64,000 nt of DNA from Shouchella xiaoxiensis (GCF_016907895.1 NZ_JAFBCV010000012.1:1-64000), one strand, 5' to 3'; numbered from the stretch's first letter, positions 17,789 to 27,503 are shown. The notes: a model not told the origin generated them from the sequence alone. Translations and numbers: made by a program.

Positions 17789-18369
17789 TGAATCTTTATC
17801 CGTTCGGTCAATTTGTGTGTCGCTGTGTATTAAAGACGTTTTATAAAATTGAGGTCAAGGGAAAAGAGAATATACCTGAACAAGATGGTGTTTTGCTGTG
17901 TGCAAATCATATTAGCAATTTTGATCCTCCTCTATTAGGTGCTTTCATAAAAAGGCCAGTACGCTACATGGCAAAAAAGGAATTATTTGACCTTTTTTTA
18001 GTTGGTCCGTTACTTCGAAATTTAGGGGCATTCCCTGTAAAACGAGGTGGAGGAGACAAGCAGTCGTTACGAACAGCCTTAGAAATTTTAAAAACAGGGG
18101 ATATTGTCGGATTATTTCCTGAGGGAACACGTTCAAAAACTGGTGAAATCGGGAAAGGATTAGCAGGAGCAGGTTTTTTCGCTGTTAAAAGTAGTGCTTT
18201 TGTCGTTCCTTGTGCGATTATTGGACCCTATAAATTTCGTAATAAAGTAACGCTTGTATACGGGGAGCCAATTGAGATGACTAAATACCGAGAAGAACGG
18301 GTATCTTCTCAAGAGATAACAGAAATGATTATGAAGGAAATACAGGTATTGAAGGAGAAACATCGTTAA
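17788..18369 (+). CDS. plsC: 1-acyl-sn-glycerol-3-phosphate acyltransferase
   Basis: Makes phosphatidic acid by acylating lysophosphatidate at the membrane. The 193 residues carry the acyltransferase box HX4D in NHISNFDPP and the glycerolphosphate-binding box FPEGTRSKTG. Positioned between cmk and the S1 gene and overlapping cmk by one base. The later plsY gene gives the window two sequential steps of phospholipid synthesis. Confidence 0.92.
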   Translation: MNLYPFGQFVCRCVLKTFYKIEVKGKENIPEQDGVLLCANHISNFDPPLLGAFIKRPVRYMAKKELFDLFLVGPLLRNLGAFPVKRGGGDKQSLRTALEILKTGDIVGLFPEGTRSKTGEIGKGLAGAGFFAVKSSAFVVPCAIIGPYKFRNKVTLVYGEPIEMTKYREERVSSQEITEMIMKEIQVLKEKHR

Positions 18370-18443
18370 CGATAAGACGTAGTGAATTTGGATAATTACT
18401 TGAACAAGATACCGGTTTAACCGGACTGAAGGAGGCAACCAAA

Positions 18444-19595
18444 ATGAGTGATCAAATGAATGAAGAATTGAATGAAATGAAGTCTTTTTCTGTAGGCGAT
18501 AAGGTTAGTGGAAAAGTGACAAAAGTGGAAGACAATCAGGCATTTGTTGATGTCGGTTATAAAGTCGACGGAATCCTACCAATCAGTGAATTGTCTAACC
18601 TGTATGTTGAAAAGGTGAGCGACGTTCTTTCTGTTGATGATCAGGTAGAGGTGCAAATAACAAAAGCAACAGATGAAGAGCTTTTGCTCTCGAAAAAAAC
18701 ATTACAGGCAGAAGAAGCTTGGGCATCACTCCAACAAGCATTCGAAGAAAATGAAACAATTGAAGCAACGGTCTCAGAAGTTGTAAAGGGTGGATTAGTA
18801 GTAGACGTTGGTGTTCGAGGTTTTATCCCCGCCTCTTTAGTAGAGCGCTTTTTTGTTGAAGACTTCACCGACTATAAAGGCAAAGCGTTACGCTTAAAAG
18901 TAATTGAACTGGATCGATCCAAAAATAAGCTCATTTTATCGCAACGAGCGGTTCAAGAACAAGAATTGGTTGAAAAGAAAAAGGACATTATTGCGACGAT
19001 TCAGGCGGGTGATACCGTAAGTGGAATGGTGCAGCGATTAACGAACTTTGGTGCCTTTGTTGATGTTGGCGGAGTGGACGGATTAGTTCATATATCACAA
19101 ATCTCGCACGAGCATGTAGAACACCCTGAAAAAGTATTAAGCAAAGGACAGACTGTTCAAGTTAAAGTGTTATCTGTTGACCGTGACAGTGAACGAATTT
19201 CTTTATCAATAAAAGAAACGCTCTCGGGACCGTGGGATCAAATCCAAGATTCGGTTGCTGTGGGTGCTATTATTGAAGGAACGGTAAAACGTCTCGTTTC
19301 CTTTGGTGCTTTTGTTGAGGTGTTACCTGGAGTTGAAGGTCTTGTTCACATCTCGCAAATTTCAGATCGACATATCGGTACGCCACAAGAAGTGTTAACT
19401 GTTGGTGAGACGGTCAAAGTGAAAGTGCTTGACGTAAGCGAAGCTGAGCGAAGAGTCTCTTTAAGTATTCGTGAAGCAAATGAAGACATTGAGCGTAAGG
19501 AAACACGTTCTTATGAGAAATCAGCAAATGATGAATCATCGGGGTTCTCTCTTGGAGATATGATAGGGGATCAGTTAAAGAAATACCGCGGTTAA
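18444..19595 (+). CDS. ypfD: S1-domain RNA-binding protein (ribosomal protein S1 homologue, YpfD)
   Basis: A 383-residue protein with four S1 RNA-binding repeats (about 17-85, 104-170, 188-257 and 275-344). The last two carry the typical GAFVDVGGVDGLVHISQIS and LVSFGAFVEV patterns. Firmicute homologues have four rather than the six repeats of the E. coli ribosomal protein and are not a constitutive part of the small subunit. It follows plsC by 74 bases with SD GAAGGAGG. The highly charged tail (about 350-383) is probably disordered. Confidence 0.9.
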   Translation: MSDQMNEELNEMKSFSVGDKVSGKVTKVEDNQAFVDVGYKVDGILPISELSNLYVEKVSDVLSVDDQVEVQITKATDEELLLSKKTLQAEEAWASLQQAFEENETIEATVSEVVKGGLVVDVGVRGFIPASLVERFFVEDFTDYKGKALRLKVIELDRSKNKLILSQRAVQEQELVEKKKDIIATIQAGDTVSGMVQRLTNFGAFVDVGGVDGLVHISQISHEHVEHPEKVLSKGQTVQVKVLSVDRDSERISLSIKETLSGPWDQIQDSVAVGAIIEGTVKRLVSFGAFVEVLPGVEGLVHISQISDRHIGTPQEVLTVGETVKVKVLDVSEAERRVSLSIREANEDIERKETRSYEKSANDESSGFSLGDMIGDQLKKYRG

Positions 19596-19606
19596 TTTTT
19601 TGGAAG

Positions 19607-19638
19607 CTAGTATAGCAAACTGCTATGCTAGTTTTTTT
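19607..19638 (+). terminator. Rho-independent terminator after the S1 gene
   Basis: CTAGTATAGCA pairs with TGCTATGCTAG around AAC, then a run of seven T. Confidence 0.85.
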
Positions 19639-19688
19639 ATGTCTAAAATCACCAGATTCCGCTAATACTGAAGAGCGAGGTGATTGTG

Positions 19689-20309
19689 ATGAGTGGGTTT
19701 TTTATCTATTGGTTAGGCTGGCTGGCTTGGATTGTGTGCACATTTTTGATGAAGAAAACAGAACTGAGAGCGATATGCGGTTTTACGATTTTAGCTTTGC
19801 TTTTATTTATCCCATTAAAGGTTCAGCTCGGGGGGGTGTCTGTTAGTCTTGGTTTTTTACTTTGTTTATTTGTTAGTTATTTTTATTTAGGGAAGTTTCC
19901 GTGGAAAAGGCTTTTTTATCCTATTTTTACTACGTCGTGTATTGCTATTTCCTATATTTGTATGAATGAATTGATTCGGATTGATCCGGTTGTCCTTATT
20001 TTTGATCGCAATATCTTATTAACGATCCCACCTTTACTTGTTGCCTTTTTTCTAACTAGGGGAGTAAGCCGTTCAATCATCCTCGCACTTGGACTGCTAC
20101 ACGGGGAAGTTTTGTTACATTTATATCGCTCAAACTTAACAGAAGCCGTTATTGGATCTTATGAGTTTTTTGATGTGCTGGCGATAACGGTTACCGTTAG
20201 TTCTTGCTACTGGATTTTTAGTCAAGTTATCAGGAACTGGGGCAAACGACAAAAAGCGAAGGCAAACCTGCCGCTATCCATACCAAACAGGATAGACAAG
20301 CATGCTTGA
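19689..20309 (+). CDS. yphA: YphA-like membrane protein
   Basis: A 206-residue, very hydrophobic protein with about six predicted transmembrane helices and a basic C-terminal tail. Position between the S1 gene and der, and its length, match B. subtilis YphA. Function is unknown. ATG 19689 is chosen, a few bases after GAGGTGA; GTG codons at 19680 and 19686 are possible alternatives. Confidence 0.75.
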   Translation: MSGFFIYWLGWLAWIVCTFLMKKTELRAICGFTILALLLFIPLKVQLGGVSVSLGFLLCLFVSYFYLGKFPWKRLFYPIFTTSCIAISYICMNELIRIDPVVLIFDRNILLTIPPLLVAFFLTRGVSRSIILALGLLHGEVLLHLYRSNLTEAVIGSYEFFDVLAITVTVSSCYWIFSQVIRNWGKRQKAKANLPLSIPNRIDKHA

Positions 20310-20378
20310 GTTTAGTAAAATGAATGAGCTAGTAAGGTACTAGGTTTTTTGTAGTTTTTAAAGAGAGGGTGTGGGATT

Positions 20379-21692
20379 GTGACAAAACCAGTCGTTGCAA
20401 TCGTCGGAAGACCAAATGTAGGAAAATCCACTATTTTTAATCGAATTGTAGGCGAACGTGTTGCAATTGTTGAAGATATGCCTGGAGTAACACGGGACCG
20501 TTTATATAGTAAAGGTGAATGGTTAAATCATGAGTTTTATGTCATTGATACAGGTGGAATTGAGCTTGGAGACGAACCGTTGCTTGTGCAAATGCGTCAA
20601 CAAGCAGAAATTGCTATTGATGAAGCGGACGTTATTTTATTTATGGTTAACGGAAGAGAAGGGATAACCGCAGCGGATCAAGAAGTTGTAAACTTGTTGT
20701 TTCGTTCAAAAAAACCAGTCGTTCTAGGCGTTAATAAAATTGACAATCCTGAAATGAGAGATTCATTATATGAATTCTATTCTCTTGGAATTGGCGAGCC
20801 ATACGGTATATCTGGCTCACACGGACTAGGCCTTGGAGATCTTTTAGACGCTGTAGTGAACCATTTCCCTGAAGAGTTAGATGATGCGATTGCTGAAGAT
20901 ACAATTAAAATGGCGTTGATTGGTCGTCCAAACGTAGGGAAATCCTCGCTTGTTAATGCACTTTTAGGCGAAGAGCGAGTCATTGTAAGTCAAATCCCTG
21001 GAACAACTAGAGATGCCATTGATACTTCTTTTACAAGAGATGATCAAGATTATGTTGTCATTGATACAGCAGGTATGCGAAAACGCGGTAAAGTATACGA
21101 AGCGACTGAAAAATATAGCGTTCTTCGTTCATTAAAAGCGATTGAGCGTTCTGATGTTGTTTTAGTTGTTATTAACGGAGAAGAAGGCATTATTGAACAA
21201 GATAAAAAAATAGCTGGCTATGCGCATGAAGCGGGAAGAGCCATTGTGATTGTCGTCAATAAATGGGATGCAATAGAAAAAGACGATAAGACTATGCAAA
21301 ATTTTATTGAAGATGTCCGAGCTGAATTCCAATTCTTATCGTATGCACCAATTTGCTTCTTGTCGGCAAAAACGAAGCAACGTTTACATTTATTGCTTCC
21401 GCAAGTTAAGAAAGTTTCTGAAAACCATCATTTACGAGTGCCAACCCATGTTCTAAATGACATGATCATGGATGCAGTTGCAATGAATCCAACGCCAACT
21501 GACAAAGGGAAGCGTTTAAAAATCAACTATGTGACTCAAGTAGCTGTTCAGCCTCCGACATTTGTGTTTTTCGTAAATGAACCTGAATTGATGCACTTTT
21601 CCTATCGTCGTTTTCTAGAAAATCGCTTAAGAGCAACGTTTGAATTCGAAGGGACGCCAATTCATATTATCTCGCGTAAGAAAAACGATTAA
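20379..21692 (+). CDS. der: Ribosome-assembly GTPase Der (EngA)
   Basis: A tandem-GTPase protein of 437 residues needed for large-subunit maturation. Two G domains are visible: GRPNVGKST near residue 9 with DTGGIE and NKID, and GRPNVGKSS near residue 182 with [10 protein letters not shown] and NKWD. A KH-like domain makes up the C terminus (about 355-437). Starts with GTG behind AGAGAGGG. B. subtilis has seaA (yphB) between yphA and der; that gene is absent here. Confidence 0.96.
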   Translation: MTKPVVAIVGRPNVGKSTIFNRIVGERVAIVEDMPGVTRDRLYSKGEWLNHEFYVIDTGGIELGDEPLLVQMRQQAEIAIDEADVILFMVNGREGITAADQEVVNLLFRSKKPVVLGVNKIDNPEMRDSLYEFYSLGIGEPYGISGSHGLGLGDLLDAVVNHFPEELDDAIAEDTIKMALIGRPNVGKSSLVNALLGEERVIVSQIPGTTRDAIDTSFTRDDQDYVVIDTAGMRKRGKVYEATEKYSVLRSLKAIERSDVVLVVINGEEGIIEQDKKIAGYAHEAGRAIVIVVNKWDAIEKDDKTMQNFIEDVRAEFQFLSYAPICFLSAKTKQRLHLLLPQVKKVSENHHLRVPTHVLNDMIMDAVAMNPTPTDKGKRLKINYVTQVAVQPPTFVFFVNEPELMHFSYRRFLENRLRATFEFEGTPIHIISRKKND

Positions 21693-21713
21693 CCATGTGC
21701 AGGGGGGACGCTT

Positions 21714-22331
21714 GTGATTGTTCTGTTTTTTAGTGTAATTCTTTTTAGTTATTTACTTGGCTCCATTAGCTTCAGTTACTTAATTGCTAAAAAGATTAAA
21801 AAAATTGATATACGTTCACAGGGAAGTGGAAATGCTGGGGCAACAAACACGCTGCGAGTTTTAGGCGTGGGTCCAGCTGTGACGGTATTGCTGCTCGATG
21901 TGGCAAAAGGGGTCTTGCCTATTGTCGTTGCGATGCTATTATCGGATGAACCTCTCGTCCATGTTGCTGCGGGATTAGGAGCAATTATTGGACATAACTG
22001 GCCAGTTTATTTTGGCTTTCGTGGCGGGAAGGGAGTTGCTACTTCCATTGGAGTAATGGCAACTCTTCTCTTATTGCCTGCGTTAGCTTCAGGAATTATT
22101 GCGATAGGTAGTATTGTTATGACAAGGTATGTTTCATTAGGATCATTGTTATTTGCAATTTTGACTCCTATTGCTGCTCTTCTATTTATGATAATGCCCT
22201 CATTTACGTATCCGCTTGAATACATATTTCTGTCTATTTTCCTAGCAATCATGTCGGTTTGGCGTCATCGAACGAATGTAAGTCGATTGTTGTCAGGAAC
22301 AGAGAGTAAACTAGGTAAAAAACATGCATAA
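21714..22331 (+). CDS. plsY: Glycerol-3-phosphate acyltransferase PlsY
   Basis: Membrane enzyme that transfers an acyl group from acyl-phosphate to glycerol-3-phosphate. The 205-residue chain has about five transmembrane helices and the family motifs GSGNAGATNTLR, GHNWPVYFGFRGGKG and a basic C-terminal loop. GTG start behind AGGGGGG. Being directly upstream of gpsA, which makes glycerol-3-phosphate, it forms a short phospholipid-entry operon with it. Confidence 0.94.
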   Translation: MIVLFFSVILFSYLLGSISFSYLIAKKIKKIDIRSQGSGNAGATNTLRVLGVGPAVTVLLLDVAKGVLPIVVAMLLSDEPLVHVAAGLGAIIGHNWPVYFGFRGGKGVATSIGVMATLLLLPALASGIIAIGSIVMTRYVSLGSLLFAILTPIAALLFMIMPSFTYPLEYIFLSIFLAIMSVWRHRTNVSRLLSGTESKLGKKHA

Positions 22332-22340
22332 GGAGGCGTT

Positions 22341-23369
22341 ATGTTGAAAAAGAACGTTGCTGTAATTGGCGCTGGAAGTTGGGGTAGTGCTTTAGGAATT
22401 GTGTTAGCGGACAATGGTCATGATGTTCGTTTAGTCGGAAGACGAGAAGAACAAATGGAGGAATTAAATCAATACCATACAAATAAATCGTATTTACCTG
22501 GTATTGATTTTCCAACAAGTATTAAAGGATATACAGACCTAGGCGAGGCACTTCAAGATATTGATGCAATCGTTCTTGTTGTTCCCTCAAAAGCGATGCG
22601 CGAAACAGTTAAGTCACTTCTTCCTCATTTAACTCAGGCTGTGCCATTAATCCATGCATCTAAAGGTATTGAGCCTACAACACATATGCGCGTATCCGAA
22701 GTTATTTCAGAAGAAGTTGGAACCACTGGTCGAATTTCGTCCATTACCGTGCTTTCTGGACCTAGCCATGCTGAAGAAGTTGCTTTAAGGCAACCAACGA
22801 CCGTGACGGTAGCCTCAGCTGACGAGAGTGCGGCAAACGAAGCCCAATATTTATTTATGAATCAAAAATTCAGGGTATACACAAATCCTGATTTAATTGG
22901 CGTTGAGATTGGCGGCGCATTAAAGAACATTATTGCGCTTGTATGTGGCGTAACCAATGGACTAGGCTATGGAGATAATACGAAAGCAGCGATTATGACA
23001 AGAGGGTTGGCTGAAATCGCGAGGCTCGGAGTACAAATGGGAGCTCAACCACTCACTTTCTCCGGTTTATCTGGGTTAGGCGATTTAATTGTTACTTGCA
23101 CAAGCGTCCATTCGAGGAACTGGAGAGCTGGTCGAATGCTTGGTGAAGGAAAATCAATGGAAGAAGTCCTCGAACAAATGGGTATGGTCGTTGAAGGAAT
23201 ACGTACAACGCAAGCAGCTTATGAGTTGGCATCAGTGAATGATATTGATATGCCAATTACAACAGCGCTTTATTCTGTTCTATTTGAACAAGTTAATCCA
23301 CATCAAGCGACAATTGAGTTGATGGGGAGAGTGAAGAAAAACGAGGTTGAGTCACTCTTTAATTTGTAA
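22341..23369 (+). CDS. gpsA: NAD(P)-dependent glycerol-3-phosphate dehydrogenase
   Basis: Reduces dihydroxyacetone phosphate to sn-glycerol-3-phosphate for lipids. The N-terminal Rossmann motif is GAGSWGSALG, the catalytic lysine is in GGALKNIIAL, and substrate-binding residues lie in GYGDNTKAAIMTRG. Length of 342 is typical. SD AAGGAGG is 7 bases from ATG, and the gene starts 9 bases after plsY. Confidence 0.96.
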   Translation: MLKKNVAVIGAGSWGSALGIVLADNGHDVRLVGRREEQMEELNQYHTNKSYLPGIDFPTSIKGYTDLGEALQDIDAIVLVVPSKAMRETVKSLLPHLTQAVPLIHASKGIEPTTHMRVSEVISEEVGTTGRISSITVLSGPSHAEEVALRQPTTVTVASADESAANEAQYLFMNQKFRVYTNPDLIGVEIGGALKNIIALVCGVTNGLGYGDNTKAAIMTRGLAEIARLGVQMGAQPLTFSGLSGLGDLIVTCTSVHSRNWRAGRMLGEGKSMEEVLEQMGMVVEGIRTTQAAYELASVNDIDMPITTALYSVLFEQVNPHQATIELMGRVKKNEVESLFNL

Positions 23370-23439
23370 ACGTCGTCCGTGCACACATCCATTCATCATG
23401 CATACGATAAGAGGAACGTAAGCATGAGGAGGGATTTGG

Positions 23440-23706
23440 GTGTTTAAGAAGAATAATTCTTTTTTTGATCAAGTACAGCAATCTGCCAAAGTTCGTCCAG
23501 ATGAACTGTTAAAATTAGCGAACTCAGTTAGCCAATCGAATCTAAAAGATGAAGCAACATTACGTGAGCTGATTGGCAGAGTTTCTGCTTTGGCAAACAA
23601 ACCTGTTACAAAAGAAAAAGAAGATCAAATTGTCCATGCAATTCTAAGCAATAACATGCCTACGGACTTGTCGTCTTTAACAAAAATGTTCAACAACAAA
23701 AAATAA
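23440..23706 (+). CDS. SpoVIF-family sporulation protein
   Basis: An 88-residue small protein whose pattern (FFDQVQQSAKV, LKLANSVSQSNLKDEATLRELI, VSALANKPV) matches the stage VI sporulation protein F family, which affects spore coat assembly. GTG 23440 is the start, with GAGGAGGG at 23426-23433. It lies between gpsA and yphE. Confidence 0.75.
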   Translation: MFKKNNSFFDQVQQSAKVRPDELLKLANSVSQSNLKDEATLRELIGRVSALANKPVTKEKEDQIVHAILSNNMPTDLSSLTKMFNNKK

Positions 23707-23801
23707 CAAGAAATTAGTCAAACATCCAGACCAAATTTCGAAGGCTGCATATACTTTAATAGAACACCTACTATTAAGAGGGCGAGAAAGAGGATTTAGT
23801 C

Positions 23802-23842
23802 AAGCTAGAGAGGAGCGCCCCACTCCTGTCTAGCTTTTTTTT
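23802..23842 (+). terminator. Rho-independent terminator
   Basis: AAGCTAGAGAGGAG pairs with CTCCTGTCTAGCTT (one mismatch) around a 7-base loop, followed by eight T. Confidence 0.85.
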
Positions 23843-23907
23843 GCCTGTTTAGAAGGCCTTTCATGTGATATACTGGCTTTGAAGTGGGAAAAGTGAGGTG
23901 TTAGTTA

Positions 23908-24114
23908 ATGTCTACAGCTATGCTAAATATGTACATATCGTTTGCTGGGTTGTTGCTTATGTTTATTTCAGCAGGAGCATCGCTTTTAGCAAGAACGAAG
24001 CTAAGTGGAATTCTTTCTAAAATTGTATTAACGTTTTCTTTTTGTTGTATGGTGGTATCTGGTCTGATTGTTCTATATATTGTTGTTGGAGGACCTACTT
24101 CTACGCATGAATGA
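23908..24114 (+). CDS. yphE: Small two-helix membrane protein (DUF2768-like)
   Basis: A 68-residue protein with two hydrophobic helices (about 7-27 and 38-60) joined by a short basic loop. Size, topology and position next to yphF fit B. subtilis YphE. No enzymatic motif is visible. SD GTGAGGTG precedes ATG 23908. The next gene begins 20 bases later. Confidence 0.7.
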   Translation: MSTAMLNMYISFAGLLLMFISAGASLLARTKLSGILSKIVLTFSFCCMVVSGLIVLYIVVGGPTSTHE

Positions 24115-24133
24115 TTAAAGGAGTTAATAAATA

Positions 24134-24868
24134 ATGAAACAAGTTTATAGATGGTCAGGAGCATCGTTCATTTTACTACTTTTGAGCGGCTGTTTTTTAC
24201 CAGACACAGAGCGAGCAGAGAATCAGGTTCCTTATCCAGACCAGCTTGCTAGTGTACAAGCTGCTGTTGACCAATTTCAACAAGATACTGGCGTTTTGCC
24301 GATTAATACGTTTGATGAAACAACGAATTTATATCAGCGTTACGTTGTTGATTTTAGACAACTTGTTCCGAGTTACATGCAGAGCCCACCAGGTACGTCT
24401 TTTGAAAATGGCGGGACGCACCAATTTGTCCTTGTTAATGTAGAAGAAGACCCTGAAGTAAAAGTGGTTGATGTCACTGTAATGAATACAATAAATCGCT
24501 TAAATCAACGAATAAATGATTACCGCCGCAAGCATGACTATGCGCCAATTAAGGAAGCCTTGGATTATAATTTGTTTTCTTTAGATTATAAGAAGCTTGG
24601 CTACAGTGAGGAACCTCTTATCAATAGCCCTTATCATGATACGCTTCTGCCGCTTCTATTTACGAATGAAGGCGATATCATTATTGACTACAAGCCTGAT
24701 TTATTGGAGTTAGAATCGAGTCAGGGCGTAACGTATGAGGAAGGAATCGATCTTCGTCCTCAGTTATATGAAGAATCTCCTTATGTCCCGCTTTTTTCCG
24801 TTCCATATACGTATCATCCCGATGAAGGTGTCCAATACGATACGCGATTTTACGACGAAAATGAATAA
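24134..24868 (+). CDS. yphF: YphF-like lipoprotein
   Basis: A 244-residue secreted lipoprotein with a clear lipobox LLSGC (C20). The mature part is acidic and rich in tyrosine and proline. Its place between yphE and spoIVA equals that of yphF in B. subtilis. Function unknown. SD AAAGGAG precedes ATG 24134. Confidence 0.8.
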   Translation: MKQVYRWSGASFILLLLSGCFLPDTERAENQVPYPDQLASVQAAVDQFQQDTGVLPINTFDETTNLYQRYVVDFRQLVPSYMQSPPGTSFENGGTHQFVLVNVEEDPEVKVVDVTVMNTINRLNQRINDYRRKHDYAPIKEALDYNLFSLDYKKLGYSEEPLINSPYHDTLLPLLFTNEGDIIIDYKPDLLELESSQGVTYEEGIDLRPQLYEESPYVPLFSVPYTYHPDEGVQYDTRFYDENE

Positions 24869-24879
24869 AGATGGTCTAG

Positions 24880-24923
24880 AATGCCCCCTCCAAAAATAAG
24901 CTATCATTGGAAGGGGCATTTTG
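24880..24923 (+). terminator. Rho-independent terminator after yphF
   Basis: AATGCCCCCTCCAA pairs with TTGGAAGGGGCATT (one mismatch) around a 12-base loop, followed by TT. Confidence 0.8.
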
Positions 24924-24979
24924 TATGAGCTCCCCTTCTCAAGCATTGGATGCAGGTAGAAAAAATTTCTCCGTAGTCA

Positions 24980-25008
24980 GTCATATTAATTGGACAATGT
25001 CATAGACA
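24980..25008 (+). promoter_or_regulatory. Candidate sigma-E promoter of spoIVA
   Basis: GTCATATT (24980-24987) matches the sigma-E -35 consensus and CATAGACA (25001-25008) resembles the -10 box CATACAAT. The spacer is 13 bases, one short of usual. SpoIVA is a mother-cell protein, so sigma-E control is expected. Confidence 0.55.
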
Positions 25009-25076
25009 TGGTAGTGGTTAGAGGAATAAGACTCGGCTGCATCATACTTTACTTGACCGGGAGGGGAATGATTTTG

Positions 25077-26555
25077 TTGGAAAAAGTAGATATCTTCAAA
25101 GATATCGCGGAGCGAACCGGAGGCGACATTTATCTCGGTGTCGTAGGAGCGGTTCGCACGGGAAAATCGACGTTTATTAAGAAATTCATGGAACTTGTGG
25201 TGTTGCCTAATATTGAGAATGAGGCAGATAAATCACGTGCTCAAGACGAGCTTCCGCAATCAGCTGCTGGGAAAACAATTATGACTACGGAACCGAAGTT
25301 TGTTCCGAACCAAGCGGTTTCTATTCATGTAGATGAAGGATTAGATGTGAATATCCGACTTGTTGACTGTGTTGGGTATGCGGTTCCTGGAGCAAAAGGT
25401 TATGAAGACGAGAATGGACCTAGAATGATTCACACACCGTGGTACGAAGAACCGATTCCTTTTCAAGAGGCGGCTGAAATTGGGACGAGAAAAGTAATTC
25501 AAGAACATTCTACATTAGGTGTCGTGGTTACAACCGATGGCACAATTGGAGATATTCCACGTGGGGATTACTTAGAGTCTGAGTCAAGGGTAGTGGAGGA
25601 ACTAAAGGAAGTTGGCAAACCATTTATTATGATCGTCAACAGCGTTCGCCCAAATCACCCAGACACAGAGCAGTTAAGAGCTTCACTATCTGAACAATAC
25701 GATATTCCTGTGCTTGCGATGAGCATTGAAAGCATGAGCGAATATGATATTAATAATGTGTTACGTGAAGTCTTATATGAATTCCCAGTTCATGAAGTGA
25801 ATGTGAATTTACCAAGCTGGGTAATGGTCTTAAACAACGAACATTGGCTTCGTCAAAGTTATGAAGAATCCGTTCGTGAGACCGTTAAGGATATCAAACG
25901 CTTGCGAGATGTTGATCGAGTCGTTGGTCAATTTACAGACTTGGATTTTATTGATCAAGCGAAATTAGCAGGAATTGAGATGGGCCAAGGGATAGCAGAA
26001 ATTGATTTATATGCGCCTGATGAGCTTTATGACCAAGTTTTAAAAGAAGTGGTTGGCGTTGAAATTCGCGGCAAAGATCATTTGCTCTCGCTTATGCAAG
26101 AGTTTGCTCATGCGAAATCAGAGTATGATCAAGTTGCAGATGCGCTTCGAATGGTTAAACAAACAGGTTATGGTATTGCCGCACCGGCTTTATCCGATAT
26201 GAGTTTGGATGAACCAGAAATTATTCGTCAAGGCTCTCGTTTTGGAGTGCGCCTACGCGCTGTAGCTCCTTCCATTCATATGGTAAAGGTTGACGTAGAA
26301 TCGGAGTTTGCGCCAATTATTGGAACGGAGAAACAAAGCGAAGAATTGGTGCGGTACTTAATGCAAGACTTTGAAGAAAATCCGCTCTCCATTTGGAACT
26401 CTGATATTTTCGGTCGATCACTTAATTCAATTGTTAGAGAAGGAATTTCAGCCAAACTCTCTTTAATGCCTGAAAATGCACGTTATAAGTTACAAGAGAC
26501 GTTGGAGCGCATTATAAATGAAGGATCTGGTGGATTAATTGCGATTATCTTATAA
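25077..26555 (+). CDS. spoIVA: Spore coat morphogenetic ATPase SpoIVA
   Basis: Forms the basement layer of the spore coat around the forespore by ATP-driven polymerisation. The N-terminal domain has Walker A GAVRTGKST and the segment VDCVGY; the C terminus (ending SGGLIAIIL) anchors to SpoVM-decorated membrane in B. subtilis. I assign TTG 25077, which gives 492 residues, the same as B. subtilis, with GGGAGGGGA 9 bases upstream. ATG 25068 abuts the ribosome binding site, and the longer frame from 24990 is out of family. In B. subtilis hbs follows; here the next gene is folE. Confidence 0.95.
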   Translation: MEKVDIFKDIAERTGGDIYLGVVGAVRTGKSTFIKKFMELVVLPNIENEADKSRAQDELPQSAAGKTIMTTEPKFVPNQAVSIHVDEGLDVNIRLVDCVGYAVPGAKGYEDENGPRMIHTPWYEEPIPFQEAAEIGTRKVIQEHSTLGVVVTTDGTIGDIPRGDYLESESRVVEELKEVGKPFIMIVNSVRPNHPDTEQLRASLSEQYDIPVLAMSIESMSEYDINNVLREVLYEFPVHEVNVNLPSWVMVLNNEHWLRQSYEESVRETVKDIKRLRDVDRVVGQFTDLDFIDQAKLAGIEMGQGIAEIDLYAPDELYDQVLKEVVGVEIRGKDHLLSLMQEFAHAKSEYDQVADALRMVKQTGYGIAAPALSDMSLDEPEIIRQGSRFGVRLRAVAPSIHMVKVDVESEFAPIIGTEKQSEELVRYLMQDFEENPLSIWNSDIFGRSLNSIVREGISAKLSLMPENARYKLQETLERIINEGSGGLIAIIL

Positions 26556-26564
26556 TGTATGTTT

Positions 26565-26595
26565 GGACTCACTGAATGACAGTGAGTTCTTTTTG
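26565..26595 (+). terminator. Rho-independent terminator of spoIVA
   Basis: GGACTCACTG pairs with CAGTGAGTTC around AATGA, followed by TTTTT. Confidence 0.85.
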
Positions 26596-26668
26596 CTTTT
26601 CAAGCACAGTTTTGCTACTCTTTAAAAGAGATTTATTTGTAGAGAGATGGATGATGGAGGGACAAGTA

Positions 26669-27232
26669 ATGGTTGATCACGATAAATTACAACAAGCAGT
26701 AAGAATGATACTAGAAGCAGTAGGTGAAGACCCAGAGAGAGAAGGGTTAATTGATACACCAAAAAGAGTCGCGAAAATGTATGAGGAAATGTTTAGCGGG
26801 ATTCACGAAGATCCATCAAAACATTTACAAACGATTTTCACTGAAGAACATGAAGAGCTTGTTCTCGTTAAGGATATTACATTTTATTCAATGTGTGAAC
26901 ATCACCTCGTTCCGTTTTTTGGGAAAGCACACATTGCTTATCTCCCTCGTGACGGCAAAGTAACGGGTTTGAGTAAATTAGCAAGAACGGTAGATGGGAT
27001 TGCGAGACAGCCCCAAGTGCAAGAACGAATGACAAAGACGCTAGCTGATGTTCTGGAAGAAACGCTTGATGCAAGAGGCGTGATGGTCGTTGTTAGTGCT
27101 GAACATATGTGCATGGCGATGAGAGGTATAAAAAAACCGGGATCAAATACAGTTACATCGGCCGTAAGAGGTTCTTTCATTGAAGATGGTCTGGCACGTC
27201 AAGAGGTGCTTACATTAATCAATCAATCATAA
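26669..27232 (+). CDS. folE: GTP cyclohydrolase I
   Basis: First step of tetrahydrofolate synthesis, GTP to dihydroneopterin triphosphate. Zinc ligands C76 and H79 (SMCEHH) and C148 (AEHMCMA) are present, as are [13 protein letters not shown] and [18 protein letters not shown]. The 187-residue form from ATG 26669 (SD GGAGGGA) is the normal length; the frame to 26576 would overlap the terminator. It is linked to mtrB by 14 bases, as in B. subtilis. Confidence 0.95.
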   Translation: MVDHDKLQQAVRMILEAVGEDPEREGLIDTPKRVAKMYEEMFSGIHEDPSKHLQTIFTEEHEELVLVKDITFYSMCEHHLVPFFGKAHIAYLPRDGKVTGLSKLARTVDGIARQPQVQERMTKTLADVLEETLDARGVMVVVSAEHMCMAMRGIKKPGSNTVTSAVRGSFIEDGLARQEVLTLINQS

Positions 27233-27246
27233 AAGGAGGAGATTAA

Positions 27247-27465
27247 ATGAGTAAGCAAGATGATTTTTTTGTCATTAAAGCAAGGGAAAATGGGGTACAG
27301 GTTATCGGTTTGACGAGAGGCTCTGATACGCGCTTCCATCACTCAGAGAAGTTAGATAAAGGAGAAGTGATGATCGGTCAATTCACCGAGCACACTTCTG
27401 CCGTCAAAATTCGTGGGAAAGCAACAATTCAAACCAGTCATGGTACGCTGCAAACGGATGATTAA
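27247..27465 (+). CDS. mtrB: Trp RNA-binding attenuation protein TRAP
   Basis: A 72-residue subunit of the 11-mer ring that binds (G/T)AG-triplet RNA when loaded with tryptophan. The RNA-contact residues K35 (HSEKLDKGE), K54 and R56 (KIRGKA) match K37, K56 and R58 of the B. subtilis protein, and the tryptophan-pocket segments GLTRGSDT and QFTEHTSA are intact. Its likely target is the triplet array at 36232-36298, upstream of trpE. SD AAAGGAGG. Confidence 0.95.
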   Translation: MSKQDDFFVIKARENGVQVIGLTRGSDTRFHHSEKLDKGEVMIGQFTEHTSAVKIRGKATIQTSHGTLQTDD

Positions 27466-27503
27466 AGTTAACCTGTTTGCTTGTGTCCATGCATTCATGC
27501 CTA

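Noticed and set aside
24990-25076. 29-residue extension of SpoIVA
   Set aside because: It would begin near the sigma-E -10 region and is absent from the family; TTG 25077 gives the exact 492 residues.
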